Assembly: GCF_002234675.1 (NCBI RefSeq)
Contig: NC_019880.2
Span: 18,399,521 to 18,463,520 of the forward strand
Direction: 5' to 3'
Origin: Oryzias latipes
Lineage: Eukaryota > Chordata > Actinopteri > Beloniformes > Adrianichthyidae
DNA: 64,000 bases
Positions 46,601 to 63,703 of the stretch are shown here, in pieces. Position 1 is the stretch's first letter, and each line of letters begins with the position of its first letter. The translations under genes were made by a program, and so were the position numbers. The notes below the pieces were generated by a model. It saw only the letters and a program-made list of their open reading frames with translations. It made no database searches and had not been told where the DNA came from.

Positions 46601-49600
46601 ACACCATTTTCTCTGAAGAAAAACACACACACACACTCAAAAAAAAAAAAAAAAAACACAGATGCAACAGATGGAAACATCTATTACAGCATTTGATCTG
46701 TGGCTCTGAGGAGGCAGAGGATGTAATCATGTTTCTCCAGGCAACAAGCATGATGAGAGAGCAATGCTTCCAATTACAGCTGCAGGCAGGTAATAAGTGC
46801 ATTTCTTTAGGGAAAAGCTGTAAAAATGATTCCCGTCTTCGGGTTAAGTCACTGGATACAAAGACTGCAGTTCCTCATCATCAGGCTGTTCCAACGCTTC
46901 TCAGACAATCCACCAGCCAATTCAAAGAAATGATGAGAACTGGCAGAAAAGATCACATTTGTGCAATTTAGCTTCCAAAACTGCAGCGAAGATTTCAAAG
47001 AATTTAAAATTTGATATAAAAAAGCCTTAAAGAATCCCTCCACTGAAAATTTGTGTTTTTGGAACTTCAATGGACGAGCTCTGTTAAATATCAAAGATCT
47101 CACAGTTCTATTCTTTTTAAACAAGAGTCGTTTGTCCACAGTCAACAGGTTTAGTTGTAGAATTTCTGAAATCAGAATGGGGGGCTTAAGATGTTCTTTG
47201 GTGAAACCAACTCCCTGTTGCTACAACTACTCAGAATCAACCATTTGTCCTGTGTCAGTGTTTCTTTAGCTGCTGTTAACGCTCTGGTGCCGTTCTCCCT
47301 TGGAAAGTATGGTTGTGGGTGGACTTAAAGTCTTTAAGTGTGACATCACTATGGTTCGGAGTCTAATGCATAAACGATACGGAAAATATCTGACCGGAAT
47401 TAAATTCCCCAAATCACGGCAAAAACCATCAAAGTCTGCAGTGGAATCTGATGAGAGAGTCCAGAATCTTCTTGTGTGAATTAAGGGGTAGAAAAAAAAC
47501 AAGATGGACAAAGAAATTTTCAACCTTCTTGATTGAACACAAAGACTGAACAATTTTGACAAAATAAAAGCATGGCGTGTTGGTGACATAAATGAGCCAC
47601 AGCGTGTTTCCTACCAACAGAGGGAGGAAATCCTGCTACTCCAGAGCTCTATTTATATACCGGTACCTGGTACCTGAGCGTGGATGGTAAAGACGTATTT
47701 TTAGTGCTGCCAGGGACGCACAGCAACCCAACCCAACTGCAAAAATGCATGTTTCCGGCTCCTGCATTCAAAACTATCGGGTTCAGGGGTTGCGGCACAT
47801 GTTTCTATGACCAGGTCGAAGTTTGACCGATCAGGTACTTGGATTTGGTAGTGATGTTTGGATGGCGTCCCCTTTAATTCACAGAAGTGCCAACCTTTTG
47901 AAATTTGATCAACAGATTAACCATTGCAGTTTGGACCTGGCTATAATTCTATGACACCAAGTCAAGGAACTGTGAAAAAAAAGCCTGGAGCAAGATTCAC
48001 AAGATTTGCACTGCTTCAGTGCTTCAGGACAAGAAGTTTGTAGACGTGGGCTAAATGCTTGTCCAAGAACCCATGTTTAATGTGTTCTTGAACACGCGTC
48101 ACATGCCCAGCGTGACCACAGCTTCAGACAGCAGACAGTTGTTCAAAAAGCCACCGTCACTGTTAACCTTTACTTTGTCTGCTGATTTATGGCGGCATGT
48201 CATTGTTGCATTTTCAAATGTGTCTTTTCTTTGTTCTTGTGTTTGTCTCTTTCCTCTCGACTCCTTCCACTTTTGTGTGACCTGAGACGACTTTAAATGT
48301 AAACAACTGTTTAGTTACTAAACCAGGTTGAATTCTACTTACAGTTTCCAGCCAGAAGCGATCCAGGTCTGATCTTCTCAGCTGCTTGTTGAGTGTGATC
48401 AGCCAGCGGCCGCCACGCTTGTTCCTCTCATCCTCCCACATAGGTTCAATGCCGTCCTGAGGTTCAAATGATCACAACGCACTCAGAACCAGAGCACACA
48501 ACTGGTGCACAAAGGGCAACGTAGCAGCACAACTTTATATCAGAGCACAAAATAAAGATCGGAAAACCTTTTTCTTTTTTACAGGTTAAACTCAAAATAA
48601 AAATAAAAAAAGTGTTTTTTTTCAATAAAGTCTAAGAAGGATGGGTGAGTCAAATGTACCTTAAAAAGGGAGTAATCACAACCTGATATCAGGTTGCTTG
48701 ACACCTGGATATGGTTGTAAAGGCTGAAACAGAATGTGTAAAACAAAACATGTTTATGTTAAGCCTGAAAAAAACATCAGCATTACATCACCCCCCCCCA
48801 AAGAAAAACCCCTCTGATGTTCTTACGCCCAGAAATCTTCAACCGTGTCAAACTTGGAGATGAGCCGCAGATTGGCCTGCCATGTTTTGCTCTTATCGTT
48901 CTTGTAGAACCAGAGAGACCATCTGTTGGAAAGGGGAAAGGAACGGACCGATTAAAACAGAGAAACATTCAGATCCGGACTCTTTCGGGACCGGCTGAAA
49001 GCAGAATGGAGAGTTATGTCGAAAGGAAAAGTGTCAAAGAGATGAAAGCAGCAAGTCATGTCTTTGAATGAAAACTCAAACTACATCAGTGAGATTATGC
49101 TTCTTTTAATGGAAGGGAGCCTTTCCTGGAGACCAGCGGGTGTGTGAGACGTTTGGGTTATGACAGTCTGTTAACTTGACTGTCAGACACGAGAAAGTCT
49201 GATGATCCTCTATTATAGGGATGATGCATAACAAAGACCCTCAAATGAACTTTGACAGCACGTCTGCATCTTCCTGAGCTGCAACACTAAATAAAAATGT
49301 AGCAATGTGTAAATTCTGACATTTCAGCTAAACCAAAACATTGGACTTTTCTTTTCTAATGAATACTTGGGACATTTGGTTTTCACTATAGAACTTTTCA
49401 GCAAATTGACGTTAAAGTTGTGGGACCGTGTACTCAGGATCAAACTTTTCTTTTTGCTGATTGGCTCTCTCTTAAGTTTGGCTCATTATTTGACCTTTCT
49501 GGACTTAAATGTCCCGCTGGAATTTAAATACACATAATATATTCAGTCATTGGTCATTTGAATTCAGTTAAAGGAGTAAAACAGAAACTACCAGACTTTT

Positions 49601-52600
49601 AATTTAGGAGAAAAAAAAAACACTTCACAGTCCTGGACGGGGCACTAGACCGGCACAAGACAAATCCAGTCTGTTTTACAGAATAAAAGCTTCTCCACAT
49701 CAGATGCAAAGTCACTTTTAACCGAGACCAACTGGTGATACATTGTCTGTGGTTAAAGTGGAACTCGTGACTAGCTAAATTAGCCGCTGTAATGTGTCTG
49801 GAAAGCAAACATGATGAGGCCGGCGTAGAAAAAAAACAGAAGCGAATGCTGCACTTCTGTTTGACTTTTGTGACAAGTTCTAACCATCCACATGGTTCTG
49901 GAAATAACTGTGCTTCCTCTTGTGAGCACTGCACTCAATATTTTCTGTGAATGGCCAACTCACGGCCCTCTTTCACTCCAACATGAGCGCCTCCTTTCAC
50001 GCTCCGCCCTAAAGCTGGGAAGGGGTCAAAAGTCAGACTTTTTTTTAGAAGTAACGTTCACTGTGGTGCGAGTGTCACACTCGCACAAACCCAAGGACTG
50101 GAGGTTTATGAGATGAGATTTCTCTGTCTAATTACAATGTAAGCTCAAATAGGTAATAATAGGCAATTAAAACTTCAGAACATATGACCATAAGTTTACA
50201 TTTTAAAAGGGCAGAGAGTGAAACATCTGATTCAATATATTTTTGTGTCATAAAATAAAAGCAAATGTTTTTTTTTACTATGCAAAACAACACACCTGCT
50301 AATCTGCTTTAAACAAAGGATTAATTAATGTACAGCACAAATCACTTAAAGGGCCAAAACCATGCAAAATGTACTTTTTGCGCTCATGTATTTCCGAGTA
50401 TTTTCTGAATCCGCTCTCTGAGCACCAGCCCCTCCCAATCCAGGAAAGCGAGCGGGTTTTCACATTGTGACTTAGACCAGCCCCCTCAGTTAGCACAGCC
50501 CCTTCCAGGAAGAGTCTGTGCTGCCAGCACCGCCTGCAGGCTAACACACAAACCCACTTTCCTCCACAGAGAAAACAGTCGCTGGTCTCTAATAGTGGCC
50601 GGGCTCCTTTAAGACACCCACCCCCCCAAGGCCGTGCACAGTCGTGCAGACGCTGGGCATCTCTGCTATTTCTATTGTGAGCCAGTGTAGCAACGGCCAA
50701 AAAACGCTCATTCAGTTCAGCATTTAAATTTCGGGCGGTGGCATACACCAAAGAACATCCAGGGGCCTGTTGCACAAAAGTAGAATTAAGACATCCGGGA
50801 TGACTGACTGAGCTGAGCTCAATGAATCCAAAACATGTGTGTCCAGGCTTAATCGGTTGCACAAAGATCAAGCCAGGATGAGCAGACACGGATTCATCAA
50901 GCCAGGTGTAACCAATCCTGGATAGGTGCGCGCTCACGGCTCACTCAAACAGACCCCGCCGAAGATCACAGATAAACTGATTTACCATGGCAACTAGAGC
51001 CGCGTACCTTTCCCCGTCGGAAGCACAAATCCTCATGGAGGCATACGAGGAGGTAAAAGATATAATTAAGAAGAAAGGCAACAAGATTTTTTAAATTAAA
51101 TTACCAGCCAATTAATTTTATGAAAATGTAAGTTGTCATTTCAACCAGAAAATGTTATGTTTGTAAATCTTACGTGAATAAAAGTTACTAATTTCAATCA
51201 TGTTGATCCAATATGATACCGTTAAATTGGATACATTAGTAATCGCAAGGAATTGTGGGATTCCATTTTCTTTGTCTATCTGGGCAGATTGGGGTCTAAG
51301 TGTGAGTTTTTGTCCATGGGTTTTATTGTCTAGCTGTTTTACTCTGTTTTAACTAGTGATTTAAACTGATATGTTTATTTCTTTTCTGCACCATGAGTTA
51401 GAGTGTGGGAGAGGATGATGACCAAACCCCTTGTGCGGTAAACTGTTCATGTAACTTAAAACAGAATTTGCGTTACTTGAGCTCCTGTCTTGTGATGTGG
51501 GACATTACTGCGTATTTAATGTCTTTGATGTGAAAATTAAAAGACCCATTGGTTGAAACTTTGGAAAACTTTATCAATGTCAGATGTATAAATAAAATTA
51601 AAGCAAAAAATTAAGTTATATCAACATAAATTGTGTTAGGTAGTCATACAAATTTAAGTTGAATAAACTTAATTTAATGATGTGTGACCAATTGGAGTGA
51701 TTCAATTTAGTTGGATCAACTTTTATCCTTTGAGAGTGAGCAACAATATTAATTTAAAGTTGGGTCCAACTGCAGTATTTAGATTGAATCAACTTAAATT
51801 TATTAGTTTGAACCTAAGTACATTGAGTAGGACCAATATGATTCATTTTTGTTCAAGTAACGCTGTCTAATCATGTGGAAATCATTTCCATAATTTTTTA
51901 TGTTCATTCAAAGTGAACGTTTTTTGAGTGTAGTTTACCTGCTTTGTTTTGTCCTTATTCAATAAAGGAACATAATGTTACACATTGTGTTTTCATATTT
52001 TAATGGAATGTGTATTATTTTATATGACAGAGTACTAGGGCCCACTAAGGAAAAAAGGATAAAGTCATAAATTTATGAGGCTGGTTCTTTCTGCAGAAAA
52101 GCAACATATTCTTTTTACAGTTTTGATAGTTATGAAAATGTGATACTTCATATTCTGGCACATCAGCATGTCTTCGTTTATGAAACCATACTGAAGGACA
52201 ATTTCACGAAATGCCCCACATCTGTCATTTTAACAACTGTCCTCCTTTAAAACAACTGGTTACAATATTATGACTTGTCTTTTTTTCCCTCTGTAGCCCT
52301 AATATTCTATCATTTTACATATAGCCTTATAGTCTATGGGAAACTGTAAATTATCTAATGATAGCAACATCATCTAAAACTCATTATTTATTCAAAATGA
52401 TTGAAATTAATGATCACAAACGTTTAAATAATGACAGCGGGTCTAGTTACATGTGATAACAATGTATACTGAGCAGTGAAATAACTATTGGTTTCCATTT
52501 GTGGCGACTGCTGACTGACATTAGGGATGAGATTAAATAGATCCTGGAATTTAGCCTGGTCTGGAGCAGGCTAGCTCCACAGAATAAATCTCCATGGTAA

Positions 52601-54585
52601 TTTATACCATAACATATCCTCCTGCCCCCTATCCAGCTTTAGTGCAACCGGATTGGGGATCAATTGAGCCAGGATCACCAAGATATCCTGGCTTAATCCC
52701 TTATCCTACTTTTGTGCAACAGGCCCATGCTGAGGAAAATGCACGACATTCTGGGGTGGATCCCAAACGTTTCGGAGAATGGCGCGAGCAGATGGATGGC
52801 ACTGAGAGGACAGCTGCAGAATAAAGGTTTCCTGGTGGGGGTGCAAAAAATTTAGAAAGAACTGGTTTGGATGTGGATTATTGAGCGAAGACAGGAAGGT
52901 GCGCGTGTCTCTATGAAAATGATCCGCATGAAAGCAAAAGAGGTCGAAGACTCAAAGAGAAATGAAACGTTCACAGCCAATGCTAATCAGAACATAATAC
53001 AATGATCTCATCATTTTTATAAATCGTGGAACATTCAACTGGTGTTTGATGTTTGTGACCAAAATGAACCGATCACCTTCCCGTCTGATGGAATAAACAC
53101 AGAGGCTACTAAAGGCAGATAGATATACGATATGCACATCAATCTTTGCAAAAGTTCGGATGTTGTTTGTTTTCGTGGGTGAAACGCAGACACACTGCTG
53201 ATATGACGTCGTGAAATGGCCGGCCTCCACAAAAGGTGAAAGGCGGAGCCTCGATAATCGAGTCGTCTTACTTCCAAGTAAGAAAAGAGTTCGCGAAAAG
53301 AACTCGTACTTCATAAATAATGTGTTTTTCAGTGTGCCAAAGGTAATTTATGTGGATCTAGTTTACAATGAATGAATGAATGAATGAATGAATGAAAAAT
53401 AATTTACTCTGACCGGCTTAAGAATAGCAGGATATAGGCCCTTTAATTATTATTAACAATTGTTTCATTGAAATTGTCAATTTCCCATAGAATCTGCAGA
53501 CCTGTTTTGAAGGGGGTGTTTGACATACGCCTCGGGGCTCACCAGCTCCTGCCCCACCTCCTCAGATCCATCTTCTTCAGGAGGGGGGGAACTTGGACTG
53601 TTTTCCTGAAAAACCAGACAAATCACCAGAGAACAAGCGTTTATCAGAAAAGACGCAAATATTTGTCTTTTTTTTTTTGAAGTGTCACTTTTTAGCTTAT
53701 CTTTTCACCATCTAATAAAACAAACTAACCTAAAACGGTGACAAACAACTATGGCCATGAATATATACAAAATATAGTTGGAACAGACTGTAAAAAATGG
53801 AATAAAAGAAACATAAGCCCCTATGCTAAAGATTTAGACAACTTAAGTTGTCTAAAAAAACACCTTAACATTTAATGTAAATTGTTTAAAAGGTAGTTTC
53901 CTAAATGCGAAATCTTTTTAGTTTGCCTTTGGTGACAACAGTTACGAAATTACATATGTATATATAACTTTTAATGCGTTTAATTTTAGCTAACGTGTTA
54001 AGCTAACGACCCGTTTTTGTAAAGTGGCGTGAAAATGGAAACTAAAAGTAACCGGGAAAAGAAAATTAATTTTATTTAATTATATGGTTTTATTTCTATA
54101 ACAGTCACAGCAGCATCGTTGAAATATAGGCGAAAAAACACATGCTTGACAAATATATTCCTCGAACTTTTTTTTTTTTTTTCAGGAACTCAACGAGTCA
54201 GTGTCCTGATGATAACGTTAACGGTTTCAACCGGTTTGAACAGCAACTTCATTAAATCGTGTCACACCTACACACGAAACCGTATTTTAGCTAAAAACCT
54301 CTCGGGCACTTTCTAAAGCAAACGGTGAGTTGGTCAGGTTTGCTGTCGAGCCAGGAGGCAGGGGTTCATAGAAGAAGCGTTCAGGTCGTGGCACACAAGT
54401 CGTTTGAAAGTAGTTAAACAGCATGTGTGGAATTAATAAAAAAAACAACTAAAGTTAAGGCAATAGTTATTAGAATGGTACATAATTGTTAGGTTATTTT
54501 TCAAAGTGGTAATACTTCAGGAAGAGTTTCCATATGTTTGGAAATGTTCTGTACATGGAGTACTCACCGGTTCGGCGGTCGCCAT
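43522..54585 (-). CDS. eif4e: eukaryotic translation initiation factor 4E (eIF4E), complete, 7 coding exons
   Basis: The product is the mRNA cap-binding subunit of the eIF4F complex, which binds 7-methylguanosine caps in the cytoplasm and recruits eIF4G. I joined exons 54568-54585, 53502-53605, 48827-48922, 48660-48723, 48343-48456, 43714-43853 and 43522-43636. Every junction has GT/AG ends and phases agree, giving 651 nt and 216 residues (human has 217). Cap-stacking Trp55 and Trp101, neighbouring Glu102 and Trp165 are present. Trp72, in the dorsal surface for eIF4G and 4E-BP, and Ser208, equivalent to the MNK-phosphorylated Ser209, are also present. The N-terminus is short, acidic and proline-rich. 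Introns 2 and 5 are over 4.4 kb and repeat-filled; introns 3, 4 and 6 are 77 to 203 bp. Departures from the mammalian protein include Ser43, Tyr47 and a Leu in place of the first Gln of the KQQRR motif. Teleosts carry several eif4e paralogues and I cannot say which this is. Confidence 0.95.
43714..43853 (-). CDS. eif4e: eif4e coding exon 6
   Basis: Encodes residues 133-179, including GEAFDDYSDDVCGAVVNVR, the Lys pair region and Trp165. It is separated from exon 5 by a 4.5 kb repeat-bearing intron. Confidence 0.95.
44081..44456 (+). mobile_element. hAT-type MITE (TAGGGCTGCACAATAT family) in eif4e intron 5
   Basis: Ends TAGGGCTGCACAATATGAGG and ATATTGTGCAGGCCTA. The flanks AGAAGCAG/ATAAAGAG are a decayed 8-bp duplication (5 of 8). 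Interior ATTGGTCAA blocks match the copies at 34.2 and 63.3 kb. Confidence 0.8.
44457..48342. other. remainder of eif4e intron 5: repeat fragments, no second gene supported
   Basis: Holds a fragment of the GAGGGGCTGTAAG family (45085-45335: TGATGAACTCCTGCTGC, AAGATCACAAGATGATTGG), (AC)n/poly(A) at 46624-46658 and a repeat at 47690-47960 shared with 42.5 kb. Two longer plus-strand frames (128 codons at 45852 and 169 codons at 46462) are antisense to eif4e. The first is CpG-richer, but neither shows a recognisable domain. Confidence 0.45.
48343..48456 (-). CDS. eif4e: eif4e coding exon 5
   Basis: Encodes residues 95-132 in exactly 38 codons. It holds the EPMWED cap-binding motif (Trp101, Glu102), the KRGGRWLI strand and the RRSDLDRFWLET helix. 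Confidence 0.95.
48660..48723 (-). CDS. eif4e: eif4e coding exon 4
   Basis: Encodes residues 73-94, LYNHIQVSSNLISGCDYSLF plus Lys. It is 64 nt long and lies 103 bp from exon 3, with consensus splice ends. Confidence 0.95.
48827..48922 (-). CDS. eif4e: eif4e coding exon 3
   Basis: Encodes residues 41-73, including the KNDKSKTWQANLRLISKF block with cap-stacking Trp55 and the VEDFW segment with Trp72 for eIF4G/4E-BP docking. The donor is GTAAGA. A C-tract lies just beyond the donor, at 48791-48799. Confidence 0.95.
50330..50762. repeat. dispersed repeat in eif4e intron 2, split by a Harbinger element
   Basis: Begins CACTTAAAGGGCCAAAACCA and runs through GC-richer sequence; the sequence appears to resume at 52727 (ATGCTGAGGAAAATGCACG). 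The 212-codon minus frame spanning 50299-50937 crosses the boundary and is not a gene. Confidence 0.45.
50763..52726. mobile_element. Harbinger-type DNA transposon in eif4e intron 2
   Basis: The ends GGGCCTGTTGCACAAAAGTA and TACTTTTGTGCAACAGGCCC are exact 20-bp inverted repeats. Subterminal TTAAG..GGATGA/GGTGATCCTGGC sequence is typical of the fish family. It is 1.96 kb. The flanks (..CAG and ATG..) do not give a clear 3-bp duplication. It carries the start of a Myb/SANT-like gene at 50987 but no nuclease frame. Confidence 0.82.
50987..51094 (+). pseudogene. Myb/SANT-like Harbinger protein, N-terminal fragment
   Basis: A 35-codon frame, MATRAAYLSPSEAQILMEAY then EEVKDIIKKKGNK, the start of the Myb/SANT-like DNA-binding protein of Harbinger elements. 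It ends in AT-rich sequence where the element is internally deleted. Confidence 0.7.
53368..53398. repeat. (AATG)n microsatellite
   Basis: About seven AATG units in eif4e intron 2, close to exon 2. Confidence 0.9.
53502..53605 (-). CDS. eif4e: eif4e coding exon 2
   Basis: Encodes residues 7-40 plus two bases of Arg41: an acidic, Ser/Pro-rich stretch and then the conserved YVKHPLQNR segment that opens the folded domain. It has an AG acceptor at 53606-53607 and a GT donor just below 53502. Confidence 0.92.
54568..54585 (-). CDS. eif4e: eif4e coding exon 1
   Basis: Six codons, MATAEP, followed directly by a GTGAGT donor. This ATG fits the eIF4E N-terminus and lies 117 bp from the divergent metap1 start. 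Confidence 0.85.
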
Positions 54586-54702
54586 CTTACAAATCTCTGT
54601 TTGGAAAGCTCCGCTGATTGGTCCGATTGCACAACGTGACCCCGCCGTGCACGCATGCGCTTAGTGTCGGTGCTGACTCCACCCCTCGGGAAGGCAGCTG
54701 GC
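54586..54702. promoter_or_regulatory. shared divergent promoter / 5' leaders of eif4e and metap1
   Basis: Only 117 bp separate the two start codons, so both leaders and core promoters must lie here or overlap the first exons. The sequence has an ATTGG (inverted CCAAT) box near 54617, a second ATTG near 54626, a CRE-like ACGTGAC near 54635 and a CGCATGCGC run near 54652 resembling an NRF-1 site. No TATA box is seen. CCAAT and NRF-1 sites are common in bidirectional housekeeping promoters; their use here is inferred. Confidence 0.7.
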
Positions 54703-61350
<6,648 letters not shown>

Positions 61351-62125
61351 GTAACTTCCTTCTGCTGGTTAAACTGGTTACCATTCTGCTAAGAAAGCTT
61401 GCACAGTCTTGAAAAGTTGTTTGTGAGAATATATTTAGCGACACTTTTGGATTAATGTTTCCAACAAATTTATGGAGCCTAATTAATAAAGTAGTAATTA
61501 CATCTAAAAGAATCAATGGCCTTTACCTGATGCCATCATTCGATTTATTTCTTGATCTGACTTTATGCTGAAAAAGTTTTCAAGTTTTTCATTGAAGGAG
61601 AGTTTTAATGAAATTCTGACTTTATATTGTGCAATAATTGAGTTTGCAGGGTATTGGAGGGTGTCTTCAGTGGGATCTAATGAGTGCGGTGAGGCTTTTC
61701 CCAGTCACATTAGGGGTGTAATGTGTGACCAGGCTGGAAGGTGTGAGATCACTGTGACCCTGTCTTCGCTTCAGTTTCTTGTGTGTGTTGTTGCTTCTCA
61801 TAATGACTCCACTGCAGACGAGCATTTAAATGAGTTGATTTATCGACGTTTGTTGACCCCAGGTATACCTGGAAAATTGCACAGTGAGATATGCTCGAGC
61901 GGAAATTGAAACCACTGCAACGGAACAGGATGTAACTAATGACTTAGACTCAATAAGCTACTAGTTTGCATTGAGAGCTGTAACCTGTTGCCATCCTGCT
62001 GCGGACAGGAGAATGAGCTCAGCCAAGCCTGAGTTGAGTTCGTTTTGCATGAATGGGCAGTGGAGCTGATGGTGTTGATTCAAAAACTACAGCCAGACTG
62101 ATACCGCAGTTACCCGCATTCAGCA
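61351..62125. other. metap1 intron 4, no exon recognised
   Basis: The 114-codon frame at 61565-61909 has no metap1 similarity. A GTATACCTGGAAAATTGCAC-type stretch near 61862 is not splice-flanked in a convincing way. Confidence 0.5.
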
Positions 62126-62127
62126 GT

Positions 62128-62690
62128 TTAAGGACCCACTCCAATGAAAATAGTGTTTTTTTTACAAGTTCTTGTGGCAATTTCTAATGATGGAAGGCTA
62201 TAATAAGATCATTTTATTCAAATCATTGCAAATCAAGTGCAAACAAAAAATGTTGATTTAAAAAAAAAAAAAAAAAAGTAACATTTTGATGTGGAAAAAA
62301 GCTCCATTCTGATGCATCCACTTGTAGACGACTTGATCCATGTACGCCTTTTGTTTCCTCGTCCGAGCTGCCATGTGGTTCAAACCTGTTTGGCTGGATG
62401 CCTCCAATATTGCTACCGTAATCATTTTTGTTGAACCAGTAATGTTAGGTCGGGGGTGTGAGGGGCTGTAAGCCAATAGGAGATCAACAGAGAGGAAGGG
62501 GGGCGTGCTTGCTCTGCAGCAACAGCCTCAACACAGAGGTACATTTCTAATGAACTACTGCCTCTCTGTAGAAACAACACAGATTTTTTGATTTTTGCCT
62601 TTAAACGACGCAATCATAATTAAAAGACCACGGGAGACGGTTTCACTACAGGAAATCATCAAAAGATGATCAGTGAGACTTTACCATGAA
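62128..62690. repeat. 'GAGGGGCTGTAAG' family, copy 5 (longest)
   Basis: Starts near CCACTCCAATGAAAATAGTG and ends AAAGATGATCAGTGAGACTT. It contains GCATCCACTTGTAGACGACT, GTGTGAGGGGCTGTAAGCC and AATGAACTACTGCCTCTC, matching the copies at 8.4, 29.5 and 45.1 kb. The interval 62.70-63.28 kb holds a (GGA)n run at 62768-62785 and nothing else I can assign. Confidence 0.7.
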
Positions 62691-63284
62691 GATCTGTAGG
62701 AGTTTTGCTCTTCCCCTTTATTGAATCACTTTAAGTAGCATTTACTTGCACATGCATGTCATGGGGGAGGAGGAGGAGGAGGAGGATCTATCATCTTACC
62801 AATTATATTTGACGAGGCCTGAAGAGACAGGAGCTAAAATGAGCCATGTGTGTCGTGTTCTTCTTATAGACTCGCAAAGAAAAGAGAATTCAGGAAGAAA
62901 AATATGAGCCTTTTTTTAAAAGTACAAACTTGGCTAAATTCGATTTCTTGACATTTTTACAGTTATCAGGATTGGATATTACAGCAAAGGGCCTGAATTA
63001 CATAACTTTTTAATTTTATTTTTTCAGCGGAATCAGGTTTAGTCATTTTTGGGAATTTTTTTATTCTGAAACTTTTTCTGTCTGGATGTGAAACTTTTAC
63101 AGCTTCTGCTGTAAAGTAAGGCAGACTGAGAGGACCACCCACCAGGTCACGCCTGCATGTGCGTCTGCAGGGGATTGCAACTGTCAGTTTCAATCAGCGG
63201 GGCCGTCGGTTTGTCGATTGGTCGGCCAGTTTGTCATTTTTGTGTCGTTGGAGAAAAAGAGTAAGATCTGCAATTTATGAACGG

Positions 63285-63695
63285 TAGGGCTGCACATTAT
63301 GAGGAAAACTCACGATATGCGATATTGGTAATTAATATTGCGATAACGATATAAATTGAGGTATATAAACAAATAGAAAAAAAAACGAAAACATAATTTC
63401 CATTTCACTGCAACAGTTTAAAAAGTATACTCCAAATGACCCTTGTCGACGTAGGAGGCAAACATCAAACATAAAAGGGCTCATCTCATTGATCAAAAAC
63501 GTAAACGGGTCCTTCTGATTGGTTAAATGCATAAAGGGATTTATTTCATTTGTTCAATATTTCAAGCTGCCATGAGTTTGTTTTAGCACATTTAAGGTAA
63601 TCATTTATTGCGATTTTTGCCGTCTTTTGCGGTATGCATATTGCACAGCTTGATTTCGCGATAACGATAAATTTGCGGTATATTGTGCAGGCCTA
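63285..63695 (+). mobile_element. hAT-type MITE (TAGGGCTGCACA family), full copy with perfect TSD
   Basis: Ends TAGGGCTGCACATTATGAGG and TATTGTGCAGGCCTA, flanked by identical ATGAACGG (63277-63284 and 63696-63703). This 8-bp duplication assigns the three-copy family to hAT. Length 411 bp. Confidence 0.9.
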
Positions 63696-63703
63696 ATGAA
63701 CGG

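Noticed and set aside
46462..46971. A 169-codon plus-strand frame in eif4e intron 5
   Set aside because: It contains a poly-Lys run from a poly(A) tract and has no recognisable motif. An opposite-strand frame overlaps it.
50299..50937. A 212-codon minus-strand frame in eif4e intron 2
   Set aside because: It crosses the boundary between a dispersed repeat and the Harbinger end and shows no domain, so it is a chance fusion frame.
54655..54702. Upstream in-frame ATG of metap1 adding 16 residues
   Set aside because: The family N-terminus begins at the 54703 ATG; the extra residues lie in the divergent promoter and resemble no MetAP1.
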